Shown here: in pieces, positions 39,101-43,500 of the stretch
How the letters are laid out: every line of letters starts with the position of its first letter
How positions within the stretch are numbered: position 1 is the stretch's first letter
NCBI GenBank assembly: GCA_911728455.2
Contig: OU452221.1
Location: forward strand, 2,694,290 to 2,758,289
Direction: 5' to 3'
DNA from: Marthasterias glacialis
Lineage: Eukaryota > Echinodermata > Asteroidea > Forcipulatida > Asteriidae
DNA length: 64,000 nucleotides
Notes under the pieces: model-generated
The model's database searches: none
What the model saw: the letters and a program-made list of their open reading frames with translations, nothing else
Told to the model about the DNA's origin: nothing
Translations under genes and position numbers: made by a program

Positions 39101-40462
39101 TATTTGAAGCAATAATAGTTTTCTTGCTCAAGGACACAAGTGTCATGACCGAGATTCAAACCCACATCCGGATGCCTTTGCCACCCGAACTTGAGTCCGA
39201 TACACTAAACCGCTCAGCCACGCCACGCTTAACATGAACTGAAAAGGTAAAAGTATAACAAAAATAATCTTTGATGAATATATTCTTACCAAGCCAGGTG
39301 ATTGAACACATGACGATGATCCTAACCAGTCAATCTCTGTTTTATCAGTTCCTTGATTGGCACAATCTCTCACTCTATCCAGAAAGCCTTCATCAATTTT
39401 CTTGACTGGATACATGCATACAACTGATCCGTCTTCAGACTCAGTTGTGGAGAATGTCACAAATAAGACATCTTCATCTTGCTGGATCTCATCTGAATGC
39501 AAGCCAGTTCCAACTTTTGAGACGTATGCTGAGTTGGCAAGATTGTAATTGACACCATTTGAATCTTTGCAAACTAGCGGTAGTTCAATGTACGAAGTAA
39601 GCAAGTTTAAATTTTCCTCTTGGCATAAGCGGACAATTTTTGTATAAAGCGGGGACCCAACTTCACGAAAGTTTTCAAGTTGTGTTGCAATAAAGTAGCT
39701 AAACTTTCCACTGAAAAACCCAAACATGTAGTTGATGTCAAAGGTATTCCCAGCTGCTGTTTCATCCCAGGTGTTCTGGGGAATGAGTACTTTTGCAATA
39801 GGGTAAAATGTATTGTGTTGTGGACTGGTATAAAGTAGTCTTTTTGCAACCGTCGGTACACCTCTCAACCACATTGCACGAGATGCAGCACTATACAGCA
39901 CATTGCCACTGGGACCAGGAGCAATGAAAACTACATTGGTACCCTGCTCAGTGTTGGTAACCACTTCACGCGATGGCTGCTCAACGATACTCATATCATT
40001 CAAACGAAGTACCTGACAGACCCCCTGATAAACACTGTCACACACAATCAACTGATTCTCCTCCTCATTTATAACTAAAGCTTTGTTGATGTTATTTGTA
40101 GGTGTTTTAACCACCATGCAAGTTCTGGGAGGTGGTGGGCATTCTTGACTATCATTCACAGGCCCTGTGATGTTTTCCTCCTCTATCTGTAAACTACTTG
40201 AAAGTTTGTACAATCTGTTCACAGCGCCCACATAAAGTGTTTCGGTTGACTTGTCTAGAACCATTCGTCGTAGGGGCACCAGGTCATCCCCTGGGTCAAG
40301 GGTCACTTCAAATTGTTCATAAGATACTGCAGTAATTTGTACGACAGCGACGAGTTGCAAAAGTAGAACCAGGGTGGTGGATTTCATGTTCAGTAGGTTA
40401 CTTAGCCGGTATCCCCTTGATATACATGCACCAGCAGCCATTCTGTTAATGATGGGGACCAT
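1..40462 (-). CDS. PLXNA: Plexin-A family semaphorin receptor, 21 coding exons, 3' end outside window
   Basis: Plexins are single-pass cell-surface receptors for semaphorins. Binding to the Sema domain is relayed to a cytoplasmic Ras/Rap-GAP module that controls cytoskeleton and adhesion, as in axon guidance. Joining 21 GT/AG exons gives 1377 codons with consistent phases. Order by residue: signal peptide about 26-46, Sema about 47-486, PSI1 494-550, degenerate IPT about 570-650, PSI2 656-708, IPT2 about 712-804, PSI3 810-859, four IPT segments about 866-1275, membrane helix about 1278-1304, juxtamembrane coiled coil, and GAP start at 1335-1377. Each PSI has eight cysteines. Class A is favoured by DPHCGWC in PSI1, by LNAGS in the IPT after PSI3, and by ECKDAFAELQ followed by IPF.DYR.YA.R.LFP. 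Known plexin-As are near 1900 residues, so roughly 500 lie beyond position 1. The exact paralogue is not resolved. Confidence 0.95.
485..858. repeat. Palindromic MITE-like element
   Basis: Ends are inverted: TATTGACCCAATTAATCTGAC on the left and the complement of that pattern (TTAGGTGAATTGG) on the right. It lies in the intron between exons 20 and 21. A partial copy of its right half is at about 5825-5998. No coding capacity seen. Confidence 0.6.
897..1125 (-). CDS. PLXNA: Plexin exon 20: membrane helix and juxtamembrane coiled coil
   Basis: Residues 1259-1334 plus one base, phase 0 to 1. [14 protein letters not shown] closes the ectodomain. A hydrophobic run, [20 protein letters not shown] onward to about residue 1304, is the membrane helix, followed by the basic stop CICRR. 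The segment rich in K, E, M and R ([20 protein letters not shown]) is the juxtamembrane helix that begins the plexin intracellular region (human LQLQMDNLESRVALECKE). Donor is GATG/GTCAGT, somewhat weak. Confidence 0.95.
1397..1543 (-). CDS. PLXNA: Plexin exon 19: last IPT
   Basis: 49 codons, phase 0-0 (1210-1258). [20 protein letters not shown], then [11 protein letters not shown] and IYDVR, matching YTVLIGSTPC, TQLLCEAP and KVTVRAGG. Acceptor TTTGCATTTTAAG, donor AGG/GTGAGT. Confidence 0.92.
1971..2216 (-). CDS. PLXNA: Plexin exon 18: IPT end and start of last IPT
   Basis: 82 codons, phase 0-0 (1128-1209). [20 protein letters not shown], then [11 protein letters not shown] and [10 protein letters not shown]. 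These match NGCLVYNDTTMVCRAPSV, LGFVMDNV and YYPDPVLEPL of vertebrate plexin-A. Acceptor TTTGAAACAG, donor CAG/GTACCA. Confidence 0.95.
2503..2613 (-). CDS. PLXNA: Plexin exon 17: IPT loop
   Basis: 37 codons, phase 0-0 (1091-1127). [20 protein letters not shown] then [10 protein letters not shown]. This short segment has no strong family motif. I choose it because frame, phase and borders (TTTATGCAG acceptor, GAG/GTAAGT donor) fit and it bridges exons 16 and 18. A competing acceptor (AAATTCCAG) inside it would break the frame. Vertebrate plexin-A lacks an obvious counterpart, so it may be a lineage-specific insertion in the IPT. Confidence 0.75.
3221..3323 (-). CDS. PLXNA: Plexin exon 16: IPT start
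   Basis: Completes codon 1056 and adds 34 codons, phase 2 to 0. [20 protein letters not shown] then MVFYVG, matching [20 protein letters not shown] of vertebrate plexin-A. Acceptor TTTTCCTTATTAG, donor ACG/GTAAGT. Confidence 0.94.
3877..4228 (-). mobile_element. tRNA-headed SINE, copy A
   Basis: Minus-strand head GTGTCATGGCCGAGTGGTTT resembles a tRNA-Leu/Ser type promoter, with a B-box-like GAGTTCGAGTCCCGG. The body ends in GCGCTATATAAGAACTTG and a (TTA)n tail, seen on the plus strand as AATAATAATAATAATAA. Copy B at 10902-11235 has the same order and tail-proximal body. Intronic, 100 bp from exon 15. Confidence 0.85.
4332..4496 (-). CDS. PLXNA: Plexin exon 15: IPT end and linker
   Basis: Residues 1001-1055 plus two bases, phase 2 to 2. 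[20 protein letters not shown], then [20 protein letters not shown] and MTTIL. It corresponds to REIRCLTPPG and YNYTEDPTILRIDP in vertebrates. Acceptor GCATAGCTATGCAG-like, donor CTAAG/GTGAGT. A SINE lies about 100 bp beyond the donor. Confidence 0.92.
5130..5308. repeat. Palindromic MITE, 'CAATTTCATAGAGCTGCTTAAGC' family
   Basis: Inverted ends (CAATTTCATAGAGCTG and CTGCTTAGGCAGCTCTA). Internal TTACCAGCCAAAACACCATG recurs at 7461-7650 and 53539-53722. It ends about 20 bp from the exon 14 donor. Confidence 0.75.
5330..5475 (-). CDS. PLXNA: Plexin exon 14: next IPT
   Basis: Residues 953-1000 plus two bases, phase 0 to 2. [20 protein letters not shown] then [10 protein letters not shown]. This aligns with human [20 protein letters not shown] and RPCSFSW, a strong plexin-A match. 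Acceptor TCTCTCGGAAG, donor CAAA/GTAAGT. A MITE ends about 20 bp beyond the donor. Confidence 0.94.
5703..5998 (+). repeat. SINE head followed by partial palindromic element
   Basis: 5703-5790 is a plus-strand tRNA-like head (GGTCTAGTGCACCGGACTCA, then GGTTCGAATCCCGG). From about 5825 the sequence matches the right half of the element at 485-858, ending CAGGTGAATTGGGTCAATA. The two appear joined or nested. Confidence 0.65.
6262..6376 (-). CDS. PLXNA: Plexin exon 13: IPT end
   Basis: Residues 914-952, phase 2 to 0. [20 protein letters not shown] then DNFTYV, matching QIVCEIGDA and the FTFVTP strand joining consecutive plexin IPTs. Acceptor CTCTGCAACAG, donor GTG/GTGAGT. A palindromic MITE begins about 30 bp upstream of the acceptor. 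Confidence 0.92.
6405..6590. repeat. Palindromic MITE of the CAATTTCATAGAGC family
   Basis: Ends are ATGCTTAAGCA and its inverted partner CTTAAGCGGCTCTATGAAAT. Internal AAGTAAGCAGGACACCAGTC is shared with other copies. One end is about 30 bp upstream of the exon 13 acceptor. Confidence 0.7.
7008..7150 (-). CDS. PLXNA: Plexin exon 12: first IPT after PSI3
   Basis: Residues 867-913 plus two bases, phase 0 to 2. [20 protein letters not shown] then [20 protein letters not shown], the G-G.T.LTI.G.NLG pattern of plexin IPT domains (human [21 protein letters not shown]). Acceptor TTTTTTTTTAG, donor GAGAG/GTAGGT. Confidence 0.93.
7283..7436. repeat. MITE-like element, CAGGCCTGATA...TGGTGCCCCTT family
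   Basis: Bounded by inverted AGGCCTGATAA and ATCATCAGGCCTG. Contains the hallmark CCACTGCCTTGGTGCCCCTT, also found at 35706-35882, 43800-43951 and, in the opposite orientation, 48940-49070. Degenerate pieces lie at about 32318-32440, 36105-36255, 40785-40935 and 46755-46860. Confidence 0.65.
7461..7650. repeat. Palindromic MITE of the CAATTTCATAGAGC family
   Basis: Inverted ends (TTTCACAGAGCTGCTTCAGC and GAGCAGCTCTATGTAATTGA) and a typical core (TTATGCTTACCACAATAAGG). Close to the copy at 5130-5308. Confidence 0.75.
8638..8757 (-). CDS. Possible cassette exon: duplicated second half of PSI3 (40 codons)
   Basis: A copy of the distal part of exon 11, open across exactly 120 nt and phase 0-0. 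It reads [18 protein letters not shown] and ends CPDPAVCS. It has its own pyrimidine-rich acceptor (CATTGCCTTCTAG) and donor (TCG/GTAGGT). Inserted after exon 11 it would keep the plexin frame and add 40 residues with six cysteines. It carries the last five PSI cysteines plus one new one, so it cannot form a full PSI alone. Two other copies (8796-8931 and 8974-9098) are broken by a stop or frame change. It may be alternatively spliced or may simply be the least decayed copy; no transcript evidence is available. Confidence 0.35.
8638..9139 (-). repeat. Tandem array of partial PSI3 exon copies
   Basis: Three imperfect copies of the exon 11 distal half plus donor start near 8638, 8797 and 8974, next to the real exon at 9140, spaced about 160-175 bp. 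The shared core is AGGATCAGGACATAAGTCTG. Spacers are rich in GACA and CAAA. Copies 2 and 3 share the same upstream junction (GATAGTTGGAATG, minus strand), so they are closer to each other than to copy 1. Copy 2 has a TGA in place of the last PSI cysteine; copy 3 has lost the frame. Confidence 0.9.
9140..9324 (-). CDS. PLXNA: Plexin exon 11: PSI3
   Basis: Completes codon 805 and adds 61 codons (806-866), phase 1 to 0. [34 protein letters not shown] and LCPDPAV carry all eight PSI3 cysteines. It aligns with human LYKCPALRESCGLCL and ECGWCVAERRC. Acceptor TTTTTTGTTGCAG, donor TCG/GTAGGT. Three degenerate tandem copies of its second half follow in the intron. Confidence 0.95.
10381..10901 (+). 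mobile_element. SINE interrupted by a TTAA-flanked MITE
   Basis: A tRNA-like head (10381-10475) with GTAGGTTCAGGTCCCAG and CACTTATGTCCC is cut at TTAA. The rest resumes at 10785 as TTAAGCAAGACCCTTAACC and continues with CCTTCGGATGGGACGTAAAG to about 10901. The 28260-28690 SINE carries the same downstream body (CCTTTGGATGGGATGTAAAG). Confidence 0.75.
10480..10784. mobile_element. TTAA-flanked MITE, AGCCCCAGCTCAAC family, copy nested in SINE
   Basis: Inverted ends GCCCCAGCTCAACGTTGG and AAATGTTGAGCTGGGGCT. Flanked by TCAA (a probably mutated TTAA) and TTAA. TTAA target duplications are typical of piggyBac-like elements. No transposase is present, so it would be non-autonomous. Other copies: 16990-17322, 33695-34044, 48529-48848. 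Confidence 0.8.
10902..11235 (-). mobile_element. tRNA-headed SINE, copy B
   Basis: Nearly the same sequence as copy A (3877-4228): TATATAGCGCATTTCACAAT at the tail side, GGAGCGCCACGGCAGCTC (minus) in the body and the tRNA-like head ending at 11235. It abuts the preceding SINE remnant, so several insertions are stacked in this intron. Confidence 0.85.
11452..11548 (-). CDS. PLXNA: Plexin exon 10: IPT2 end
   Basis: Residues 773-804 plus one base, phase 0 to 1. [20 protein letters not shown] then LLDNPSNIE, matching VNLSVVWNG and FVIDNPQNIQ of vertebrate plexin-A. The sequons NYT and NES are conserved types. Acceptor CACACAG, donor GAAG/GTAAGA. Confidence 0.93.
12875..13310. repeat. GACTTG/GACTCGAGTC short-motif repeat region
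   Basis: Two clusters (12875-12990 and 13225-13310) are built of variants of GACTTGAGACTTGAGCTGCG and GGACTCGAGTCACACTCGAG. They are separated by ordinary AT-rich sequence and end about 20 bp from the exon 9 donor. The pattern looks like an expanded hexamer or a decayed palindromic element. Confidence 0.7.
13333..13428 (-). CDS. PLXNA: Plexin exon 9: IPT2 middle
   Basis: 32 codons, phase 0-0 (741-772). [20 protein letters not shown] then AIVCSAKK, matching GQRGYECLFHI and LQCQNSS of vertebrate plexin-A. Acceptor GTTTATTACAG, donor AAG/GTACTT. The first intron bases beyond the donor lead straight into a GACTTG-rich repeat. Confidence 0.92.
15499..15624 (-). CDS. PLXNA: Plexin exon 8: end of PSI2, start of IPT2
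   Basis: 42 codons, phase 0-0 (699-740). GKEFCPRIE closes PSI2. [20 protein letters not shown] corresponds to the IYVPVGVVKPITL strand of the next IPT. Acceptor AATCTATAG, donor GAG/GTAAGC. Confidence 0.93.
15903..16030 (+). mobile_element. SINE head fragment
   Basis: TGTCCTGGCTAAGTGGTCTA, GTGCACCGGACTC and GGGTTCAAATCCAGGTCATG, then CACTTGTGTCCTTGATCGAG. Same tRNA-like head family as copies A and B, on the plus strand, without the full body. Confidence 0.75.
16060..16700. repeat. Large inverted repeat with a SINE inside
   Basis: Left arm (about 16070-16185) contains TGTCTGGTACAATACCTTGT and CAGTGTTGCTATGTCACATG. The right arm (about 16545-16685) carries their complements, CATGTGACATAGCAACACTG and ACAAGGCATTGTACCAGACA. 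The centre holds a tRNA-headed SINE (16195-16440). Confidence 0.75.
16195..16440 (+). mobile_element. tRNA-headed SINE, second family
   Basis: Head GTCAGGTTGGCATAGTGGCA with a B-box-like CAGTTCAAATCCCGCC, then GAGTTGGGTTTTCTCTAGAA. It ends in a short TAAA-type tail. Related copies: 23832-24107 (plus) and 59950-60097 (minus). Confidence 0.7.
16990..17322. mobile_element. TTAA-flanked MITE, AGCCCCAGCTCAAC family
   Basis: Inverted ends AGCCCCAGCTCAACATTGGT and GAACATTGAGCTAGGGCT, with TTAA on both sides (16986-16989 and 17323-17326). About 150 bp from exon 7. Confidence 0.85.
17470..17678 (-). CDS. PLXNA: Plexin exon 7: PSI2
   Basis: Residues 629-698, phase 1 to 0. [17 protein letters not shown] then [14 protein letters not shown]. 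It aligns with vertebrate FYNCSVHQSCLSCVN and CHWCKYRHVC. Seven of the eight PSI2 cysteines are here; the eighth (EFCPRI) is in the next exon. Acceptor TTAATTTCCAG, donor GAG/GTGAAT. Confidence 0.95.
18118..18245. repeat. Short hairpin element ending in GGCCCAATTTCATGG
   Basis: Inverted ends TTGGCCCAATTTCATGGCGC and GCCATGAAATTGGGTCC, with internal AGAATTCTGCGCTG matching CAGCGCAGAATTCT-type sequence in the other arm. Same ends as the longer MITE family, different core. Confidence 0.7.
18480..19312 (-). repeat. Tandem array of exon 6 border plus TTG microsatellite
   Basis: Four or five imperfect units of about 120-280 bp lie directly against exon 6. Each has a piece like the exon 6 donor end (CTTGTTCAAACAGCTGCACA; copies near 18642, 18911, 19062 and 19180) followed by a TTG/ATTG-rich run. 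CAATTGTCTTGTGGTTGTTG and CAATTGTATTGTTATTGTTG show the shared unit. No copy keeps a useful coding frame. Confidence 0.8.
19313..19490 (-). CDS. PLXNA: Plexin exon 6: degenerate IPT between PSI1 and PSI2
   Basis: Residues 570-628 plus one base, phase 0 to 1. [20 protein letters not shown] then [10 protein letters not shown], matching vertebrate LPDLSAGVNCSFED, and [16 protein letters not shown] (human IHCRSPSAREV). Acceptor CTTGTCACAG, donor CAAG/GTACTA. The donor end of this exon is the seed of a tandem array in the following intron. Confidence 0.93.
20478..20815 (-). mobile_element. SINE, third body type, with TTAA empty site
   Basis: AATAATAAT tail, CTATAGCGCTTTATATAGGG, then on the minus strand CACTTGTGTCCTTAAGCAAG and a degenerate tRNA-like head (CTGTGGCTAGGTCACC). 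It contains the uninterrupted TCCTTAAGCAAGAC stretch that is split by a MITE in the 10381-10901 SINE. Confidence 0.75.
21190..21634. repeat. Two adjacent MITEs of the GGGCCCAATTTCATGGAGC family
   Basis: The second copy (21450-21634) is bounded by near-perfect GGGCCCAATTTCATGGAGC and GCGGCTCTATGAAATTGGGCCC-type ends (first 20 bases of each read directly). The first (about 21190-21350) is degenerate, with AAGCAGAAAATGTTGCTAGG and CTAAGCAGGATTTTTTATGC. Confidence 0.75.
21648..21944. repeat. Near-perfect 137-bp inverted repeat (foldback)
   Basis: Left arm 21648-21784 and right arm 21808-21944 are complementary with only two mismatches that I can find. The 23-nt spacer starts TTCGGCTCGG. Arms include CTGCCGGTTAAAACCGGCAG, which is itself a perfect palindrome, and GGGGCGTGGCC. 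Confidence 0.93.
21943..22016. repeat. Partial third copy of the foldback arm
   Basis: ACACGGCCACGACCCTGCAA and TTTAAGACCGAGTCGCTACT repeat the inner part of the right arm of the inverted repeat, with many differences. It is an older or diverged copy in direct orientation. Confidence 0.7.
22411..22722. repeat. MITE with TTTAGAGACCA ends
   Basis: Inverted ends TTTAGAGACCACAGTGG and AATGGTCTCTAAAGG. A related internal stretch (CCACAGTGGCCACAAACAGC) recurs at about 23128-23460 on the other side of exon 5. Confidence 0.65.
22763..22895. repeat. MITE fragment next to exon 5
   Basis: GAAGCACTTAAGCACAAAG, GGGTTACCAGCGAAAATACC and TTCTTAAGCAACTTCAT belong to the CAATTTCATAGAGC family. It ends about 35 bp from the exon 5 donor. 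Confidence 0.6.
22932..23067 (-). CDS. PLXNA: Plexin exon 5: end of PSI1
   Basis: Completes codon 524 and adds 45 codons (525-569), phase 2 to 0. Begins [10 protein letters not shown] (compare CSRRDAC in human plexin-A1) and ends with [19 protein letters not shown], where C550 is the last PSI1 cysteine. Acceptor TTCTCAG, donor AAG/GTAACC. A MITE fragment lies about 35 bp downstream of the donor. Confidence 0.93.
23832..24107 (+). mobile_element. tRNA-headed SINE, second family
   Basis: Head TTCAGGTTGGCTCAGTGGTT, B-box-like GGTTTGAATCCCGG, then GGGTTTTCCCTATTTGGGGT and an ATAATAATAA tail. The 59950-60097 copy has the complementary AACCCCAAATAGGGAAAACCC-type sequence. Confidence 0.8.
25275..25387 (-). 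CDS. PLXNA: Plexin exon 4: start of PSI1
   Basis: Residues 487-524, phase 0 to 2. Reads [20 protein letters not shown], then [12 protein letters not shown], the most diagnostic plexin PSI1 stretch (CLGS.DPHCGWC in vertebrates). Acceptor TGTGTACAG, donor ACAAG/GTATGT. Here the loop between the third and fourth cysteines is a few residues longer (AGGNVG) than in vertebrate plexin-A. Confidence 0.96.
28260..28690 (+). mobile_element. SINE with tRNA-like head and AAT tail
   Basis: Head AAGTCTAGTGCATGCACCAG with GTGGGTTCGAAACCCGA, body CCTTTGGATGGGATGTAAAG and AGAACACGTATCGTGG. It ends with ACCAGAAATCAATAATAATT. Full-length counterpart of the interrupted 10.4-kb copy. Confidence 0.75.
28787..28953. 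repeat. MITE with GGCC...AGTCGGTCG ends
   Basis: TAAAGGCCAGTTTTTAGTCG on the left and the inverted CGACTGACTATAATCCGGCC on the right. The related element at 57792-57957 has CGACCGACTATAAACCAG at its right end. Confidence 0.65.
29044..29237 (-). mobile_element. tRNA-headed SINE with visible target-site duplication
   Basis: Minus-strand head GCTCGGTGGTCTAGTGGTTA and GTGGGTTCGAATCCCACCCG give clear A- and B-box-like motifs. It is flanked by TGAAACAGGAGTATAAAT and TGAAACAGGAGCATAAAT (one difference). Related degenerate copy at 38027-38165. The cloverleaf is imperfect and a SINE body follows, so this is not called as a tRNA gene. Confidence 0.8.
30609..31108. repeat. Tandem repeat, about 145-165 bp unit, three copies plus a fragment
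   Basis: Units start near 30609, 30776, 30920 and 31079. They share AATCGTTTGATCAA, ATACTCCGAGGAAGAGTG, ATTTCAGCAAAGACAA and TGGTTTAGAAAGCACA variants. Diverged, so not recent. Confidence 0.75.
32840..33003. repeat. Hairpin element with GGGGTCGATTTCACAAAAC ends
   Basis: Arms of roughly 75 bp. Left has TCCTAACTTAGGACACGTCC and AATGCTAAGAGATAGGACTA; right has their complements and ends AGAGTTTTGTGAAATCGGCC. Strong self-pairing, no coding capacity. Confidence 0.85.
33695..34044. mobile_element. TTAA MITE, AGCCCCAGCTCAAC family, left end truncated
   Basis: GGTAAACTGACTGTAAATGC at the left, CCAATGTTGAGCTGGGGCT followed by TTAA at the right. Interior matches 16990-17322. Confidence 0.75.
35312..35517. 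mobile_element. Second TTAA-flanked MITE family (AGGGGCTGTGTCGTCATGAT)
   Basis: TTAA at 35312-35315 and 35514-35517 flanks inverted ends AGGGGCTGTGTCGTCATGAT and ATCATGACGACACAGCCCCT, which are perfect over 20 bases. About 200 bp, no frame. Confidence 0.88.
35706..35882. repeat. MITE-like element, TGGTGCCCCTT family
   Basis: CACCTCCATGCCCCTGGTCA and CTGCCTTGGTGCCCCTTGAT, ending GAAGTACCAGGCCCG. Same family as 7283-7436. Confidence 0.6.
37300..37530. repeat. Degenerate MITE of the CTTAAGCA family near exon 3
   Basis: TTGCTTAGCATGAAATC, AAAATATTGCTTAACG, CACTAAGCAAAAAACTTACT and GCTAAACAGGATATTTC resemble the CAATTTCATAGAGC family. It lies about 130 bp from exon 3. Confidence 0.45.
37660..37791 (-). 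CDS. PLXNA: Plexin exon 3: end of Sema domain
   Basis: 44 codons, phase 0-0 (residues 443-486). Reads [20 protein letters not shown] then [13 protein letters not shown]. It matches the last propeller strand of plexin Sema domains (YLYAMTEKQV in human plexin-A), just before PSI1. Donor AAG/GTGAGT. A 12.3-kb intron follows. Confidence 0.95.
38027..38165 (-). mobile_element. Degenerate SINE copy
   Basis: AAGCACTGTATACTCAGTGC and CCTGTGGGGAAAAAATACAC match the body of the 29044-29237 SINE. The tRNA-like head is decayed (CTAAGATGCTAGACCAAAGA). Confidence 0.65.
38478..38630 (-). CDS. PLXNA: Plexin exon 2: Sema domain blades
   Basis: 51 codons, phase 0 at both ends (residues 392-442). Contains NTPLGG, aligned with the N.PLGG of vertebrate plexin-A Sema domains, then [19 protein letters not shown] and KQGHLKK, matching the TKSGKLKK-type propeller strand. 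Acceptor CTGCCATCAG and donor AAG/GTAAGA. Confidence 0.94.
39116..39229 (-). mobile_element. SINE head directly behind the Sema exon
   Basis: Minus-strand GCGTGGCTGAGCGGTTTAGT and GTTTGAATCTCGGTCATGAC, the tRNA-like head of the copy A/B family, then CACTTGTGTCCTTGAGCAAG. It starts 60 bp beyond the exon 1 donor. The open frame of exon 1 continues into it. Confidence 0.8.
39290..40462 (-). CDS. PLXNA: Plexin exon 1 (coding): start codon, signal peptide and most of Sema domain
   Basis: Encodes residues 1-391. The 3' splice site (TTTATTTATTTCAG) precedes position 40504, so 40463-40504 is 5' UTR, with an in-frame TGA upstream of the first ATG (40462). A second in-frame ATG at 40387 starts [16 protein letters not shown], a classical signal peptide, and is the likelier functional start; the first ATG would add 25 residues. 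Sema hallmarks follow: [31 protein letters not shown], a GVCQVLRL segment, YTKIVRLC and [11 protein letters not shown]-linked sequons are present (NIT, NDS). The donor is CTTG/GTAAGA at 39289. The frame stays open about 48 codons past the donor into a SINE. Confidence 0.95.
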
Positions 40463-40504
40463 CAGCAGTCATATGGACGTATGCTTGGAGTCACTTTAGT
40501 AATT
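40463..40504 (-). other. 5' UTR part of plexin exon 1
   Basis: Lies between a good acceptor (TTTATTTATTTCAG, on the minus strand) and the first in-frame ATG. An in-frame TGA within it shows that the reading frame does not extend upstream. The acceptor implies at least one further non-coding exon upstream, at higher coordinates. Confidence 0.6.
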
Positions 40505-43500
40505 CTGAAATAAATAAAAACATTGAGGACATGAGTTTCTGGATTTATCAATGTCACAAAAGTGTGTTGTTAAGGTTATTTTCCGACCCACTACAATTCA
40601 TAGAGAGAGTTTTATGTACATGTGTCTCCGCAAACTTCACTAGATAGTATTCCCACTATGCAAAGTTTCAAATCCTACTGTAAAAGTATGTTTATGTTGT
40701 CTGTTCATATGAAATACAATTTTAATACAAGTATACAGGTACATTGTGTACATTATGACAAATTAGGTTCATACTACAGACAATGACAGACAGCCTGAAG
40801 TTTCATCTTTGAGGGGGCAAGGTCATTTCAACTTTGCAAAGGGCCCTTCCATTGGAAAATCTTAAAGTCTGTGTGAAGCTTTGAAAGGGGTGCCAAGGCC
40901 AAGACCAGGGCAACAGGCTGTGGCCTCTGTGTAATTCCAGATCTGCTACAGGGGTGTGATCATATAAAAATGAAAAATCCTGAAAAAAATTGTTCACAGT
41001 CTCTTCGTGTGGAGTGAATTTCCTGTGTGTTTCAATTTCCAGACTCTCCATAGCACTGCAATTGTATAACTACGGGTTTGGACATAAAATGGGCGATGCA
41101 GTTCCCTTGATGGTCAATTTAAATCTAGGACGGCACAGTGGGGTCCACGAAACAATCCTGAGATCAGGAAAAATCCTAACAAATCACAGGCCTGATACTA
41201 TCAAAACATTCATCAAACGGTTATAAATGTTATTTTTCCAGAAGAAAGGCAATTTAATTGAATGGACAATTCCAAGAACCATTGTTGTATCACCTCTTTA
41301 ACAATCAACCGATACTCTAACTACAGTTTACTATTAAAAGATACCAATTTGTGGTTAATTGATAAACCAAGTTCATTATTAACCACCTGTCTTTCAGGCA
41401 GTGCATGAAATCAAGTGTTCAAAATCACATAATGACTGCAACGACAGAAGTTAGTTCCCAGCGCAATAAGCCATGTCCTTATATAGTATTTTTTCAGCCG
41501 CACATTCACCCAACCATACAGGGACGCCTGACTGCTTGATCCAAATCTCTTGAATTAACATGTTTAGTTTGTGTATATGTACACCTATAAATACTGGCTA
41601 TCCTTTTCACCAGGTGAAAAGAAATCGTTTGCAAATTCCAACCTCAAACATCAGACTTTATAACCAGTCGGTTGAACCAGTCATACACGATCACATATGT
41701 AAATGTGGCACACCCACACAATTAATGCAAACATGACTTGGCTTCTGGTGTGGCTTTTAGAACATGTACACTGTACATGCACTCACACCAGTGTGTTAAC
41801 TTGTACCTCCATGGTGTGAGAAAGAACTCATGTTGTGCTGGACAAGTTGTCTTTTGAAAAACTGAAGGGTGTGTAAAAATGTAGTGCTGGGTGTGTGAAG
41901 TGTCTGCAACATAATCATCTTAACGAGTAACACAGCAATAATTTTGGCCTACATTTATCATTTGAAAGACGTCTACATGGTTTTACACAGCTCAATTCCT
42001 TCCTTGGGAAATAAATTCTTACTTTTGGAGTGTGTAAAGTGTCATACACTTCATAAACCCTATAACAAAGTGGATCAATCATTACGTACACTTAAATCAT
42101 AAGATTTGATTCTCGCTTGTAGCCTGGGTTCTAGGATACCTGTAACAGGTGGTTTAACATCGGATCGCTTCCTGATCCTTCATCAAGAACTAAACTCTCG
42201 CAATTCAGGGTGTGTAAAATGTTCCATACACAGCAGGCCATAAAGGGTTTGGCCTAAACTTTTGCCCAGGAGACCAGCTTGTTGTTACGCCAGTCCACCA
42301 CCTTTTTCACAAAGCCATATCTTATATTAATAAAGGAAGCTTTTCAACTCTAAATTGGCCGGTCGGACCACTTGGAGAATATGTTAACTGGCTGTCAGAT
42401 GTTTTAACTAGCATTTGGCCAGCAGGCTACTGTTCAGGGGCAAATGCGGCCCTACGAAGCCTGATCATTGTGACCAGTAGTAAAACAGTACGATTGCATT
42501 TTTGTTTTGTAACCATTAGTTCTAGGGCACCTGTAATACATGTAGGTGGTTCCAAGCCAATCACTTCCTTCCTGAGCTAGTAAACTCTCACTTCCCAATC
42601 GCAAGGTGTAAGTTGGTTCTTACATGTTTTTAAACATTACACATGAATATAGTATTATAAAGCAGTGTACAAATTAAAAGGATTGAAAAGTTGACTCAGC
42701 AACAGTACTGCTCAGCAAGCACATTAAATACAATATGTTGTTGCTGATTTTAAGTTTGTTTTTTCTTCAGTTTTTTTTTTTTTTTTTTTTTTGGGGGGGG
42801 GAGGGGGGGGAGGTTCAAATACATGTAACTGTCGATGCAACCAAGATTATATCGTGCAGTGAACAACTATATCGTGCAGTGAACAACTATATCACTTCCG
42901 TTTCACACACACACACACAACGAACTTTCATGTACTTTTTAACATGACTAATAAAATATTCAATTGATTTGAATTGAATTGTTGGCTGGTACAGTTTGTG
43001 GCCTCCCTGGAAAAAACCATCAATTTACTCCATTATTTTATAACAGTAGTAATAAAAATTCCTTTTTTTAGACTGAAAAGCAAAAGCAGACAAGCAGTGA
43101 ATCAGTGAAATGAAAGTGGTTTTAAATAGAACAGCCGTGCATTAAAAAGAAATACAGGAAATCCTTATAGGGTTAGAATAAATAGAAATGCTTTTAATGA
43201 TGGGCTTTTCATCCTAAAAAAAAAAGAGGAGAATTCAAATTCAAGTTGTTTAGTTGGCCTTCCAGTACCTGTGTGTATACATTGCTAACATCTCAAGTAA
43301 ATTCAAATGCAACATGAGAAGTTCTGAAAGTACATACTGCACATGTTTGTGCTACTGTAATTAAAATCAAAGAACACATTACCTACATCAACCGGGCCTG
43401 GAGTATCACCAAGCAAATACAGGGGTGAGAGTCAGTGCTGACAAGAAGGTCTGAAACTAGCATCCACATTTTAGGAGGTATGTTTAAGTGATGGCATTTC

